Positions 1-11,639 of a DNA stretch of 64,000 nucleotides are shown here, in pieces (position 1 is the stretch's first letter; the number at the start of each line of letters is the position of its first letter). Made by a program: the position numbers and the translations under genes. The stretch lies in NCBI RefSeq assembly GCF_010389155.1, contig NC_057769.1, positions 28,520,735 through 28,584,734 of the forward strand. The letters are read 5' to 3'. This stretch comes from Erigeron canadensis (lineage: Eukaryota; Streptophyta; Magnoliopsida; Asterales; Asteraceae). Under the pieces are notes generated by a model. It was not told where the DNA came from. It did no database searches and saw nothing but the letters and a program-made list of their open reading frames with translations.

Positions 1-429
1 TCCGACGTGCAATGTATGCGTTTTAAGCCCTCGTGTATCATTAATAAATCCCAAGGTATATCTAGCATTCTTCTTCTTTAAATTAATCAACTCATGAGAA
101 TATTTTTATCATGTCCAACTCAGTTATATTTATTCATTGATACAATCTTAAAATAAAATTTAAGAAAAATTATTTAGAGTTGTCCGTGCATCACATGGGG
201 TCTAAGCACTAGTAGATATACAAATTGTAAACTTGGTTGTATATTAGTAATTACCATTACAAAGAGATTATGGTGTCCAAAGTATAACTTAAACAACTTA
301 TTATTTAAAGAATATTCTTTTAAAATAAATATAATTTCAGAATTTTTTATGGTTTTCACTTTATTAAAGCAAGGGGATAACTCATATAATCTACATCTCT
401 CATCTGTATGCTTTTTTTTTTTAACGAAA
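1..429. other. AT-rich intergenic DNA, nothing recognised
   Basis: No open frame with family features is visible on either strand. The stretch is AT-rich with short homopolymers. I see no tRNA, no clear transposon terminus and no splice-flanked coding segment. It may belong to the unclassified repeat that follows. Confidence 0.4.
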
Positions 430-2090
430 TATTACTCTACACCTACTCTTGAATTAGACGATCATCTTTATCCCGTGATGTGCCAAATCGAGCTTTAAAT
501 TTATAAACTAAAACTACCAAAGAACTCACTACTACGCACTCACGGGCAGTGGACCCGATTGTTTGTAATATAGTTAAGAGGTAAGTCTGAGTTCGTTCTC
601 AGGGACTGTGAAATGATTAGTTGCTTGTAAAATGATTTGAAAAACGGGTGTTGCTTCGAAATTCTTTTTTGACAATTAAATAAATTGGTTTGCAAAATGA
701 TTGCATAAATTTAAAAAAAAAATTCAGACAAGATAATTAAAAGTCATCCACCTTGACTTCCCTTGACTTCAAATGTGATTGCATTTGATAAAGAACAAAT
801 TCTCTAGAGTTTAAAAGATAATCGTGACAAGATTAAACTACTCACGTGGTACCACCAACCGTGAACAAATTATCGAATCACCTAACTACTAGTCGAATTA
901 CCCAAGCCGGTACCACCAAAACCAAGACAATTCTTCTAACAATCAGTTTAATTGACTATCAAATTATCAATTGAACCTATGTGACAATAACGTGGTACCA
1001 CCAACCGATATCAATCACATTGACAAAATTAAATTTTTCTTAAAATGATATTCACTATCATACCATGAACTAGTGATAATTACTTATAGACAAGTAACCG
1101 TTTTAAAATCACATACACATTCAACAGGTACCACCAACGAAGAATCATATGCAACCAATATCGAAATTAATTAATGAAAAGAATTAAAATCATCAAGATC
1201 ACGGAACAACGATAATTAAATAAACCCTTTTGAATTAAAAATATAACAATCACATTATCCGTCTAGTTTCATCAAGGTGGATGATTAAACAGTTAGCCAC
1301 TCATGATCAATTCACAATAATGAATAAAATAAAAGAAAAACATGATGTACCAATTGTTTGAAGAAAATAAAATTGCAAGACAATAATGTAGATACGATCT
1401 AGATGGGTGCCCGTAATTTCTTCGATGAGTCCGCCTAAGTGAAACACTTGATTGGAGAAGGAAGAATCCTGATAGAGCAGCTCCTAGAAAGAGTTTGGAT
1501 GCAGAAAAATTCGTTCTAGGGTTTGTATTTATACCCCCTTGAAATCTGATGTTTAATTCGGCCCAAAAATCTTCCAGATTCGTCATTCACTGCGGCGCAG
1601 TGGCTATCGAAGGCTCCACTGCGTCGCAGGTCTTTTTCATTGACCTCGTGTGTGCGTTTTGCCTTCACTCCACTGCGGCGCAGTCTCCCCATGTTGCCTA
1701 GACTGCGTCGCAGTCAAGCCTTTGACCTGGAATCCTTGTTGACCTTCGATGATCGCGACGCAACGCCAAATCTTCTGATCAAAAACTACTCGTATAAGGA
1801 CCACCACTGCGTCGCAGTCTACTACAAATCAGCCAACTTCTTTTCTTTTTTTTTTCCAACTTTTAACATCAAATTACACCTTCACTTCTATTTCAATCGA
1901 CTCTCGACATCCAGAATCTTTATCTTGGCCAAAGATCATCCGAAAATATGATAAATGAACACGTAACCTGTTAAGCGCCTGAAAACACTCACAAACACCA
2001 TAAACGCGCCACATGCACATAAAATCGATTTAAAATATGTAAATATATGGCCAATAATGATGTGGGTTATAAGTATAAATTAGTCACATC
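430..2090. repeat. unclassified non-coding repeat with internal motif families
   Basis: This region looks like a non-coding transposable element body. Two short motif families recur inside it. The block GGTACCACCAAC (or one base off) occurs around 848, 909, 992 and 1128. The palindrome ACTGCG[G/T]CGCAG occurs five times between 1589 and 1818. No transposase, gag or pol frame is visible, and the open frames crossing it are short and lack domains. I could not define its termini. A non-autonomous LTR or TIR element is the likeliest explanation (inference). Confidence 0.4.
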
Positions 2091-2745
2091 ATCCTCTAAG
2101 ATACAAAAAAATCTTTGTGTTATTGTAAACGATAATAAATAAATTAACAATCACAAGTAACATATAGTATTTCGTGAAACATATTGAATCTTTTATCTTA
2201 ATGCGGCAATATAATCTATCTTTGTTTATTGTAAATAGTTAATAAATAAACGATTGCAATTAAGTAAATAACAGTAATTAATTGCTTTTTTCTAGTATAA
2301 TAATAAGGGATAATCTTTTAACATACTACATCTTACGTACATCTTTGCAATATAATTTATTATGTCTGTAAATGATTAATAAATAAACTATTACTAGCTA
2401 CGCAATGAACAGTATTTCATTTGTTTTTTTTTCCCATGTAATATGCTAATTTAGACAATAATTTAAGCATCTCATCTTTATCACGCAATATAATTCATCT
2501 TTGTATTATTATAAACGATTAATAAGGAAGAATAATATTTTGTTTGTTTTTTTATTATTTCCTAAAGTAAAAGTTATAATTCTTCCAATATACTAAACTC
2601 GTTATAAGCTATATAATCCATCTTTGTGTTCAAGTTCAACTTAAATTTTTCTTGTTAGTCGCCCCCCAGTTTCCTTCCCTTTTTTTTCTTGTAATTTTTT
2701 CTTTATTGCCTTGTTACTTTGTTCATATATATAGTCTTAGAAAAC
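2091..2745 (+). promoter_or_regulatory. 5' flank/promoter of DC1 gene 1
   Basis: An AT-rich flank that resembles the flank of DC1 gene 2 (for example 2380-2520 against 8030-8165), so it was duplicated with the gene. A TATATAA box lies at 2610-2616. A block shared by all four intact DC1 genes, of the form TTCTTCCAAyATACTAAAC, lies at 2580-2598. A pyrimidine-rich leader (Y-patch type) covers about 2656-2712 just before the start codon. The transcription start is not determined. Confidence 0.5.
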
Positions 2746-4823
2746 ATGGCCGAAAAAGTTAGACATATCACTACATTGGAACAACTACAACATGAGCATC
2801 CGCTTGAACTTGTAGATTTGTTGCCAAATTATCCGCGGTACAAAGAATATAAAGATGATGACGATGATGACGATAATGAGGTTACAAAATGGGACTTTCG
2901 TAGTCCGTGTAATCTTTGTGGCCAAGAAGTTAATTTGTACCAACGATATTATTACAAATGTACTCGCAAGTCATGTGATTACTTTCTCCACAAATGGTGT
3001 AGAGAGCTTCCTACAATGATAAGTCTTAGATCACATCGTTGTATGGATACTCTTACCCTTTGCAAAATATTGTATGAGTGGCGTTGTGAAATCTGCAAGA
3101 CTCATCTTGATCCAAATGAATATGTTTTTAAATGTCCTAATAGATGTTACTTTCATGTAGATGTTAAGTGTGTCATTGAATCAATAGAAAATCAAATCAT
3201 TTATCATCCAAGCCACCCACACCCGCTAGCTTGTGTTACCTATGAACAAATTCCGTACCATTGTGATGCTTGTGGGGAGAAACACATGGGTAACTTGTAT
3301 CATTGTACCACATGTTTTAACTTCTCCGTCCAAAGTGGTTGTCTTTTCTTATCCAAAACGAAATTAAGTACTCAACATAGTCACCCACTCATTCTTTCTT
3401 ATTCATTCCCATGGGAGGATCAAAAAACGGAGTTTTATCCAACCTGTAGGATATGCAAGGGAAGCTTTCATAATGAGACTCTATGGATTTATAAATGCGA
3501 GAAATGTAGGTATTATGTACATTTGGATTGCATAAAATCAAAAGGAGACCTGCTCAATTCTGGTATATACTTTTCATTTTATACGTAACTGTTTTGTTTA
3601 TGGTTCATCATGGGTTATTTAAGGTAATAATTTTTAGTTGTAATGATTTCCATTTTTGATTTACTATATGGATCGGATCAGGGCTCGGAGAAACGAGTAA
3701 AAATTACAAAGCGAGTGATTATCCTAATATCCTTAGTCTCCCGTTTGAAGATCAAACCAAAAGCATACAAAAACAACTATTTTTCACAGAACCCTCATCT
3801 TCCAAGATGAATGAATTAAGTAACATACTAACCCACAATTGTCATCAACACCCACTACGCCTCGTCCATACAGAACATAATGATGATACCCCAAAGCAAA
3901 CATCTACATTGTCGATATGTTGTCATAGCCCAGAGAAAAAAGTTGAACTATTATGTGACGCATGTGTGAGACCGATCACAAGTCTACCCTTTTTCCAATG
4001 CACCAATCAAGGTTGCTCGTTTGTTATCCACGAGTGGTGTACCCGTTTACCCTCTGAGCTACATAATCACCCTGGTCATCCACAACATACTCTCATTTGC
4101 ATGCCAAAGGTCCTAGGTGAGTGCTTTGGTGTGTTCAATTGTCGTATTTGCGCACTTCCTAGTAACGGGTTTGCCTATGGTTGTGAAAGATGTGATTACT
4201 ACATTGATGTTACATGTGGATTCTTACCTGGAGAGATCACACATGAAGTTCACCCAAATCACCTCTTATTTAGAGTTCAGTCTGAAGATGATGATCATCG
4301 GTGTCTTGCATGTTTACAATCTTGCCACTTAAGATTATTTTCATATAAATGTGGCACTTGTGAAGATGTTTATCTACATCCAGAATGTGCTTTGTATTTA
4401 CCAAAGATAATCACGCACAAGTATGACAAACACCCCATGAAGTTGAGCTATAATCCAATCGAGAACCATAAGAGCGAATACTTTTGTGAGATTTGTGAAG
4501 AGAAATTCGACCCCAAGAGGTGGTTCTATCATTGTTACAATGAGTGTGCCCAGTCTATGCATTCTGCTTGTGCTCCGTTGATACTTGAGAATGAAGAACA
4601 TGTCTATACATATTTTGAAAGAGGGGTTTATGAGTATATAAATATTAAGTTTGGAAGTGTACTTGATAACACTAAAGTTCACTCACATCCGATGGTATTT
4701 GCTCAAGGGGTCAACGATGATGGAACGTGCAAATGTGGACATTTTTTAAGATATTTTTTGGTATTTAAATGTTTGCAATGCAAGTTTGTAATTCATTACA
4801 CATGTGTATTCAATAGAAAATAA
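2746..4823 (+). CDS. DC1-domain (cysteine/histidine-rich C1-like) protein, gene 1
   Basis: Two exons, 2746-3562 and 3682-4823, joined by a phase-1 intron (3563-3681, GT...AG), give 652 residues. The start is the ATG at 2746, in an AAAACATGG context, rather than upstream in-frame codons. The protein is a chain of nine C1-like modules with paired CxxC and a terminal HxxC. Each opens with an H-x-HPL type motif, the first at H16-P19. Modules 1-4 are in exon 1 and 5-9 in exon 2. A run of seven Asp (residues 37-43) sits in the loop of module 1. No signal peptide, membrane segment or kinase domain is seen. DC1 proteins are plant-specific; studied members act in defence, cell death or hormone/UV responses and may bind zinc and lipids or nucleic acid (family knowledge). 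The exact role here is unknown. Confidence 0.9.
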
Positions 4824-5075
4824 TAGACACCTCTACAATAACAGTAGATTTTGTTCTAAATTTTATAAATAAAATGTTGTTAAAAAGGACGAGAAGATCA
4901 TCTTTAATATGCTTTGTTTGTATACTATGCTTTAAGTAAACTTAATTCTATTTTCATTTTTATGGTTTTTGAATGTATGTTTTGGAACCTAAAGGATATT
5001 TTACAATTTATGATAATTCATTACACATGTATATTCAATAGAAAATATATAAATCTCTTTATTTTTTGAAATTAC
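4824..5075 (+). pseudogene. 3' flank of gene 1 with a duplicated DC1 tail scrap
   Basis: The gene 1 3' flank. At about 5010-5050 the last ~40 bases of the DC1 coding region (the stretch encoding the I-H-Y-T-C end at 4788-4822) recur with few changes and no frame of their own. This marks another, lost copy of the gene tail. It stops where the repeat at 5076 begins. Confidence 0.55.
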
Positions 5076-5510
5076 GAGAGTAAGTACCCGTGCGTTGCGG
5101 CGGTGAGATGGTGGGGGTGATAGGTCATAAAGTTTGACAGGTCATAGAGTGCGATAACAAAATGTCTTAACCATACAGGTTCCGCCATCGGATTTAAAAA
5201 TTCGTCGAAAATATATCGAATGACATCTCTAATGAAAGAGTATGTAATTTTAAGAACACCTATATAATTTTTACTATAATTTATGGATGTACGGTTTTTA
5301 AGATAAAATTTTTTTAATTGAATTGGAGAAATAAATGATTTATGGAGAATGGAGAAAAAAATAATTGGTTGATATCTAAGGAAAAAAAAAAGTATTATAG
5401 TTATTTTAGATAAATATAGAATAAATAGGGGGCATTTTGAAAAAATAAATGTTTAAACTTAAAATTTATAGATGAAAAATTTGCTTTATAGTATACTATA
5501 GATAAGCATA
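5076..5510 (+). repeat. dispersed repeat family R1, copy A
   Basis: About 430 bases that match, with scattered differences, the reverse complement of 38012-38447. Shared landmarks in order are AGTAAGTACCCG, a 'gataggtcata' block, ATTCGTCGAAA, 'gacatctctaatgaaagag', and 'gctttata' at the far end. No coding capacity. The CCCG(C/T)GCGTTG start resembles GC-rich ends of plant Helitrons, but termini are not firm. Confidence 0.6.
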
Positions 5511-6589
5511 TCAAAATCACATAACAAAACGAGCATATATTAGAGCTTCCAGCACTATGAGGGCCGCTCACAGGAACCGGTGGACGTGTCCCACTTTTCA
5601 TAAGTGAGTTTTAGTGTAGAAAAAGTAATTATCCTTGTAGTTTATAAATTTAAAACTTCTTTACTTTAAAAACGTCATCAACCCCCACCCGTTGCTTTAT
5701 CTCGTTTTCGCGTTGTCTTAGGCCGTTTAAAGGTTATACAAGTATGAGTTGAGTTAAGACTCTTGTAATATGATGAAATGAGGATTTTAAAAATAAAAAA
5801 TAAAAATAGTGTAAATTTACGTGCGTTGCAAAAGATCATTTATTTTTTTAACGAGCCAGCCGAACGAGCTCCATTAAATACACGAGCTAGTCGAGCCTTC
5901 TGTTACATGAGTAACAATACTAATTATATATCATGCTAGCAAATCGGAACCGAATACATCCAAGTTATTTTAAACACACTGTTAAAGTTAGATTTAGAGT
6001 TTTTTAAATATAAGATTTAGTTTATACATGATCATAATTGAGATTATTAGGGTATGAATTCAACTAATTACACAAGTTTATTGAATTCAAGACCTTGAAT
6101 ACAGTTAAATAACTTTTTTTAAAAATTAAACAAGTTTCGACCTTGAGCTAACGAGCCGAGTTGAGCTTGAGCTCAAATTTATACGAGCTAGCTTAAGCTC
6201 GATCCAAATATAAATGTTTTATAGTTTTTCATTTCTAATTTTTTAGAAAATGAAATGAGTTTTTGTTTCCTAGAAAACTACAAATAAAAATTTTGAAAAC
6301 GCATTCTAACTGGAAAACTTGAAAACATGTTAGAGATGTGAGGGGTGGGGGAGGAATAAATTGAAAAATGGAAAACAAGAAAAAAATGTTTTCAAGTTAT
6401 CTATGGAAAAATGGAAAGCATTGTTTTTGTTTTCTTGGAAAACATTCATAGAATACTATGATTAGAACGTGTTTTTCTGTTTTTCATGCTTTCTTGGAAA
6501 ACGAAAATGGAAAACAAGGGATATTTTCCGCAACCAAACGGCCCCTAAACTTCTCGAAACTCAGCTCCTTTTAGCTCGTTCTTACCCCT
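5511..6589. repeat. intergenic DNA with a GAAAAC-rich repeat
   Basis: No gene is seen. About 6230-6550 is rich in 'ggaaaac' on both strands and ends with 'aaacggcccctaaac'. Similar segments occur at about 12410-12730 and 27585-27900, also next to copies of the TBC-flank repeat. That pattern fits a transposon insertion copied along with the duplicated block. The rest is AT-rich and unassigned. Confidence 0.4.
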
Positions 6590-6740
6590 GAATGGGAACA
6601 AATACCTTTCTCATTGATTTAATTCTCTAGAAAGGATGCATTTTTAATAAAGGTAAAATGCCAAACTTGTAATTGAACGACCTGGACGAATATTAACTCA
6701 CGAATAATGTTACCTTTAGGTTTCATTTTATTTGAAGAAG
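6590..6740 (-). repeat. copy of the TBC-gene 3' flank (unit relic a)
   Basis: This stretch carries the ordered landmarks 'aacaaatacctttctca', 'ctctagaaagga', 'gtaaaatgccaaactt' and 'gacgaatatt'. The same series is found in the true 3' flank of the TBC gene (43340-43460) and at 12118, 12983, 27296, 28320/31601 and 32745/38819. It is a duplication scar with no coding content. Confidence 0.6.
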
Positions 6741-7992
6741 TGAGGATCGATAAAGTGAGTTAACTATTAAAACTTTGTTGTTGAAGTATTGGAGCAATGA
6801 AGATACGAGACATAGTTAAAACTTTGTTGAAGTATTGAAATGATGAAGCTGGTTATTTGTTGTTTGAGTATTTGAAGATTGAACCTATCTATATTCCATG
6901 ATGTAAGGATAATAATCAGGCGATATATAAGTTTCATTGCGAGATTAAGATCTTTATGTGATTGGAGGTTTATATAACTGAATGGGAGATCCGATAAGAA
7001 AGACTTCAGGTGATTAGTAGATTTGTGGAGATACAAAGCGGAGTTTGATGCTGCTATAGTTGAGACAGGGTCTATGGTATTACATTTTGTGATGCAGGTT
7101 GTAGAGTTTCTTATGTTTGTGATAGCTGGTTGATTTGATGCTGATTGTTGGAAATTCAATTTCTCTATTATATGCCAATTAGGCAAGGAGAGCGACAATC
7201 CTAAGTGGAAGGTGGCAATGCTTAATTCGGAGGTGGTTAACAGTTGAGGGGGAGAACTACAATGAGATGTGTTGGGTTGATTGGTTGTCATAGAGGGACA
7301 GGGACTTTGCAGTTTGAAGATCAGGATGCGATGTCAGAAGATCAAGTTTCAACAAGAACACTCGATATCATCAGTTAAGGGAGAGCCAGTGGATTCAGGT
7401 TTTTCGATAGCTATTGATTATCGGAGTTCATCTAGAATTGATTGCAACGGAAAAGGGGGAGTCTGTAGAAGCAATTTCTGAGAGGCTTTTATTGTCCGTC
7501 GCAATGCAATTCTATGGGCTGATTATGAAGAAGAAAAGATGTCTTCAAGGTCGTGATGACATCAGCACGAAGTAGCAGTTTGTGTGAAGAGATCCAAAGC
7601 CCATGAAAGTGCTTGAAGTCCAGCCCATTTCGCAACCTATATATAGACGACTTAGGTTATTGTTTAGGGTTAATAGTTTTAGACTAGTCAGAAAGCTATT
7701 CATAGGATCGGTGTAGAGATCTATACACCGTGTCCGCCCATGTAATTCATTATTATTATTGTCTCTTTGATTGTAATCCGTAATCATTGAGATGTTTTGT
7801 ATCCGGATTTATCATTGTATTGTAATCGAGATGACTGAATAATAAAGGAATTCGTTTTATATCTCTTGTTCTTTGTTCAATTCGTGCATATATGTTCATG
7901 TTTATTCAGAATCCTCAAAGACAATTACAATCAGATTCCGTACGTTTGTAGTTGTTTAGATCATGATTTGAACGGTCCTCGTGTTTCTAACA
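6741..7992 (+). mobile_element. probable truncated LTR retrotransposon 3' end with LTR
   Basis: A purine tract TTGAGGGGGAGA at 7244-7255 looks like a retrotransposon polypurine tract. The likely 3' LTR begins just after it (TG at 7263 or 7269) and ends at TTTCTAACA (7992). The LTR holds a TATA-like 'ctatatatag' and an AATAAA at about 7842, as an LTR would. Upstream (6741-7243) is a decayed internal segment with no intact frame. The insertion sits between the TBC-flank relic and the promoter of DC1 gene 2. I saw no matching 5' LTR, and target duplication was not established. Confidence 0.45.
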
Positions 7993-8429
7993 GTTTTGGT
8001 AAAATAACTAACACCATAGTAACAAATCACTATAATCGCAAGTAATCAACAGTACTTCATTTGTTTTTTTTTTTTAAAGTAACATGCATGATAATTTAGC
8101 TAACAGAATAAGCATCTCATGTTTATGTCGCAAATAGAATCCGTCTTTATGTTATTATAAGAATTGCAAGAAAAGAATAGCATTTTAATTGTTTGTTTGT
8201 TTTTTTTTTATTCCAAAGTTTTACTTCTTCCGGCATGTATACTAAACTTGTCATCCATTATATATATATTTATATACTCCATCCGGCCATTTGCTCAAAC
8301 TAATCTTAGCTTCTTCTTTAATTTGTTAGTCGTCCTCCAACTTCTTCCCTTTTTTTTTCCTTGGATTTACTTGTGTATTGTCTTGTTACTTTAGTCATAT
8401 ATATATATATATATATAGTCTTACAAAAC
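7993..8429 (+). promoter_or_regulatory. 5' flank/promoter of DC1 gene 2
   Basis: Homologous to the flank of gene 1. It has a TATATATATA stretch at 8259-8269, a variant of the shared TTCTTCC...ATACTAAAC block at 8225-8248, a pyrimidine-rich leader at about 8325-8372, and a short (AT)n run just before the start codon. Confidence 0.5.
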
Positions 8430-10511
8430 ATGTCCGGAAAAGATAAGCATATAACTACATTGGAGCAACTACAACACGAGCATCCGCTTGAACTTGTAGA
8501 TTTGCTGCCTAATTATCCGAACTACACAGAATATAATGATGATGACGATGATGATTACGAGAATGATGATATAAAATGGGACTTTTCTAGTCCATGTAAT
8601 CTATGTGGGCAAGAAATCAATCTTTACCAACGCTATTATTATAAATGTAGCCGCAATACATGTTACTACTTTCTCCACAAATGGTGTGGAGAGCTTCCCA
8701 CAGCGATAAATCTTAGATTACATCGTTGTTTGGATGCTCTTATCCTTTGCCATATAATGTACGAGTCGCGTTGTGAGATTTGCAAGACTCGTCTTGAGCC
8801 AAACGAGAGTGTTTTTAGATGTCGTAATAAATGTTATTTTCATGTAGATGTTAAGTGTGTCATTGCATCAATAGAAGATCGAATCATTTATCATCCAAGC
8901 CACCCACACCCACTGGTTCGTGCTACCACCCATAAACCAATTTCATGCCATTGTGATGCTTGTGGGAAGGAACATATAGGTAACTTGTATCATTGTACCA
9001 CATGTTTTAACTTCTCTGTCCAAAGTGGTTGTCTTTTCAGATCCAAAAAGAAACTAAGCACTCATCATACTCACCCACTTATCCTTTCTTATTCATTCCC
9101 ATGGGAGGATCAAAAAGCAGAGTTTTATCCAACATGTAGGATATGCAAGGGAAGCTTTCACAACGAGACTCTTTGGATTTATAAATGCGAGAAATGTAGG
9201 TATTATGTTCACGTGGATTGTGTAAAATCAATAGAGGACCCGTACATTTCAGGTATATACTTTTAATCGTTTCATGTTCGTTGTTTATGGTTCACCATTG
9301 ACAATATATATATGGTAATAATTTTGATGAGTTGTATTTCATATTTTTATTTACTATATCGATTAGGACTTGGAGAAACTGGTAAAAACTATGAAGAGAG
9401 TGATTATGCTAATATCCATAATCTTCCATTCACGGACCAAAGCAACATCATAAAAAAACACCCATCGCTAACAAAGCCTTCATCTTCCGAGACGAATGCA
9501 TTAACTAATGATGTGCTGACCTCTGATTATCATCAACACCCACTACATCTTATCCACACGCAACCTAGTGATGATGATAGAGGGAAAACATCTAAGTCAT
9601 CCGTATCTTGTCATAACGCAATGAAAAAGATTGAACTTTTATGTGACGCATGTGTGAGACCAATCACAAGCGTGCCTTTTTTCCAATGCACCAATCACGG
9701 CCCCGCGTTTGTTCTCCATGAATGGTGTACCCGTTTACCCCGTAAGTTGCCAAATCACATTGGTCATCCACAACATACACTTATTCTCATACCAAAAGTC
9801 CCTGGTGAGTGCTTTGGTGTGTTCAATTGTCGTATTTGCGCACTTCCTAGTAACGGGTTTGCCTATGGTTGTGAAAGATGTGATTACTACATTGATGTTA
9901 CATGTGGATTCTTACCTGGAGAGATCACACACGAAGCGCATCCAAATCACCTATTAAAAATAGTTCAGACTAAAAAAGATGATCATCGGTGTCTTGCATG
10001 TTTACAATCTTGCCACTTAAATTCATGTTCATATAAATGCCTCACCTGTGAAGATGTTTATCTACATCCAGAATGTGCTTTGTTATTACCAAAGACAATC
10101 ATGCACAAGTATGACAAACACCCCATGAAGTTGAGCTACAAGCCAATTGAGAACCACAAGAGCGAATACTTTTGTGAAATTTGCGAGTTAAAGTTTGATC
10201 CCAAAAGATGGTTTTATCATTGTTATGATGAGTGTGCGCAGTCTGTGCATTCCGCATGTGCTCCATTGATACTTGAGAATGAAGAACATGTCTTTTCATA
10301 TTTCGGAAAAGGAGTTTATGAGTATGTGAACATAAAGTTTGGAAGTGTACTTAATAAAACTACAGTTCACTCACATTCTCTCGTATTGGGTAAAGGGGTC
10401 AACGGTGATCAAGGGTGCAAATGTGGACATAATGTAAGGTATGCGATGGTATTTAAATGTGTGGAGTGCAAGTATGTAATTCATTACAAATGTGTATTCC
10501 GTATAAAATAA
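8430..10511 (+). CDS. DC1-domain (cysteine/histidine-rich C1-like) protein, gene 2
   Basis: Exons 8430-9252 and 9367-10511 with a 114-bp phase-1 intron encode 655 residues. It is the closest relative of gene 1 in the window: the starts MAEKVRHITT and MSGKDKHITT are followed by the same HEHPLELVDLLP segment. Nine C1-like modules are present, with an Asp-rich tract (six Asp) in module 1. One zinc-ligand position differs: where gene 1 reads CTNQGCSF, gene 2 reads CTNHGPAF, so module 5 lost the Cys before the hydrophobic residues. Whether that module still folds is uncertain. The function is as for the family; I cannot assign a specific role. Confidence 0.9.
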
Positions 10512-11639
10512 TAAGTTGTAGGTTCGTTTATTTCTTAGAATTCATGCTTGATTATTGAGATGTATAATAATGGTGGATTTGGTTACTGTGTGAAATGGTA
10601 TTTGTGTTTGTAAATGGTGGTTATCATGTGTGAAATGGTATTTGTGTTGGTAATGGTGGTTATCATGCTATTGAAAGAGAATTAGATTAAAGAAATTTAC
10701 TTTCAGTTAGTCATACGGTGAAAAAGCTTACAAAATCAATACAAATAGGGTTTATATACTTAGACTAATCATTTACATTTGAACCCTCTAAAGTAAGTAA
10801 AACAAAGTTACAATTTTTGACACAAATTATATTTCTAACTTGATAGAATCAGCTAAAGAGCCAAACCAGCGTGTTCAGTAAGCAAAACCAAACAACCGTT
10901 GTTTCCCAGAAACTAAAACCGAACCAAGCATCAAATTTTTTCAAAAAGTACAAGTAGCATGAAGCATATAAGCTGGTCACTCAATTAATAAGCCTAGTAT
11001 GGCGAAAGTAATATAAGCAACAGTTTTCTAGCCAAGTAAAAACTAAACTAATTCAGCTATGTATAATAGTGTTTCTAATACCAAACTAATAACAAGAAAA
11101 GCTGAACCACCAAGATAGAGCTAACCCAATCTAACTAGCGAGTTTAAGGGCAGTGAAATCACAAAATAACAAGCTATATTTAGCCAATAAGCACCAAATC
11201 CACAAGTTGGATATGAATGAGTGGAGGACTAGAACTAACAAACAAACTACCTACCGCGCGAGATCAACAATTAACTAGACACTTATTCAACAAATAATTA
11301 ACTACACTAATGAATCAATTGAGAATACTAGCTACCGAATTTAACACTTCAGAACAGAAATTCAGACATGCCAAAAAGAACATGATAATTTAACGTGTGA
11401 ATAGAAATTGGGTTGTACCAATATATATATATATATGAGGGGGATGGTTATATAATGCTCAAAGTTAAGTGTGGAATACTCACATACTAACTTTTTAATC
11501 CATAAAATTCATGAGGCCCAATTGTTTATTCATTAAACAAAAATTATTAAAATAATCGGTATGTCAGGAGTTTCTCACCTAAACTTAGGTGTTGGACAAC
11601 CTTATATTCACTTTTCACATTATATAATTATGTTGAAAT
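10512..11639 (+). repeat. 3' flank of DC1 gene 2, duplicated at 18852-20000
   Basis: Downstream DNA that recurs with high similarity after the pseudogene fragment at 18507-18851. It contains a two-copy tandem of about 40 bases (10587-10668, 'gtgaaatggtatttgtgtt...ggtggttatca'). No gene is seen. A short (AT)n lies near 11422-11436. Confidence 0.6.

Noticed and set aside
1589..1818. CRISPR-like array
   Set aside because: Motifs are short palindromes with uneven spacing in a plant nuclear genome.
4117..4332. Additional frames overlapping the DC1 exons on both strands
   Set aside because: Shadows of the DC1 coding sequence; they recur at equivalent places in each paralog only because the genes are similar.
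6767..7481. Protein-coding gene at 6.8-7.5 kb
   Set aside because: No domain, codon pattern or splice context; the region has LTR-element features.
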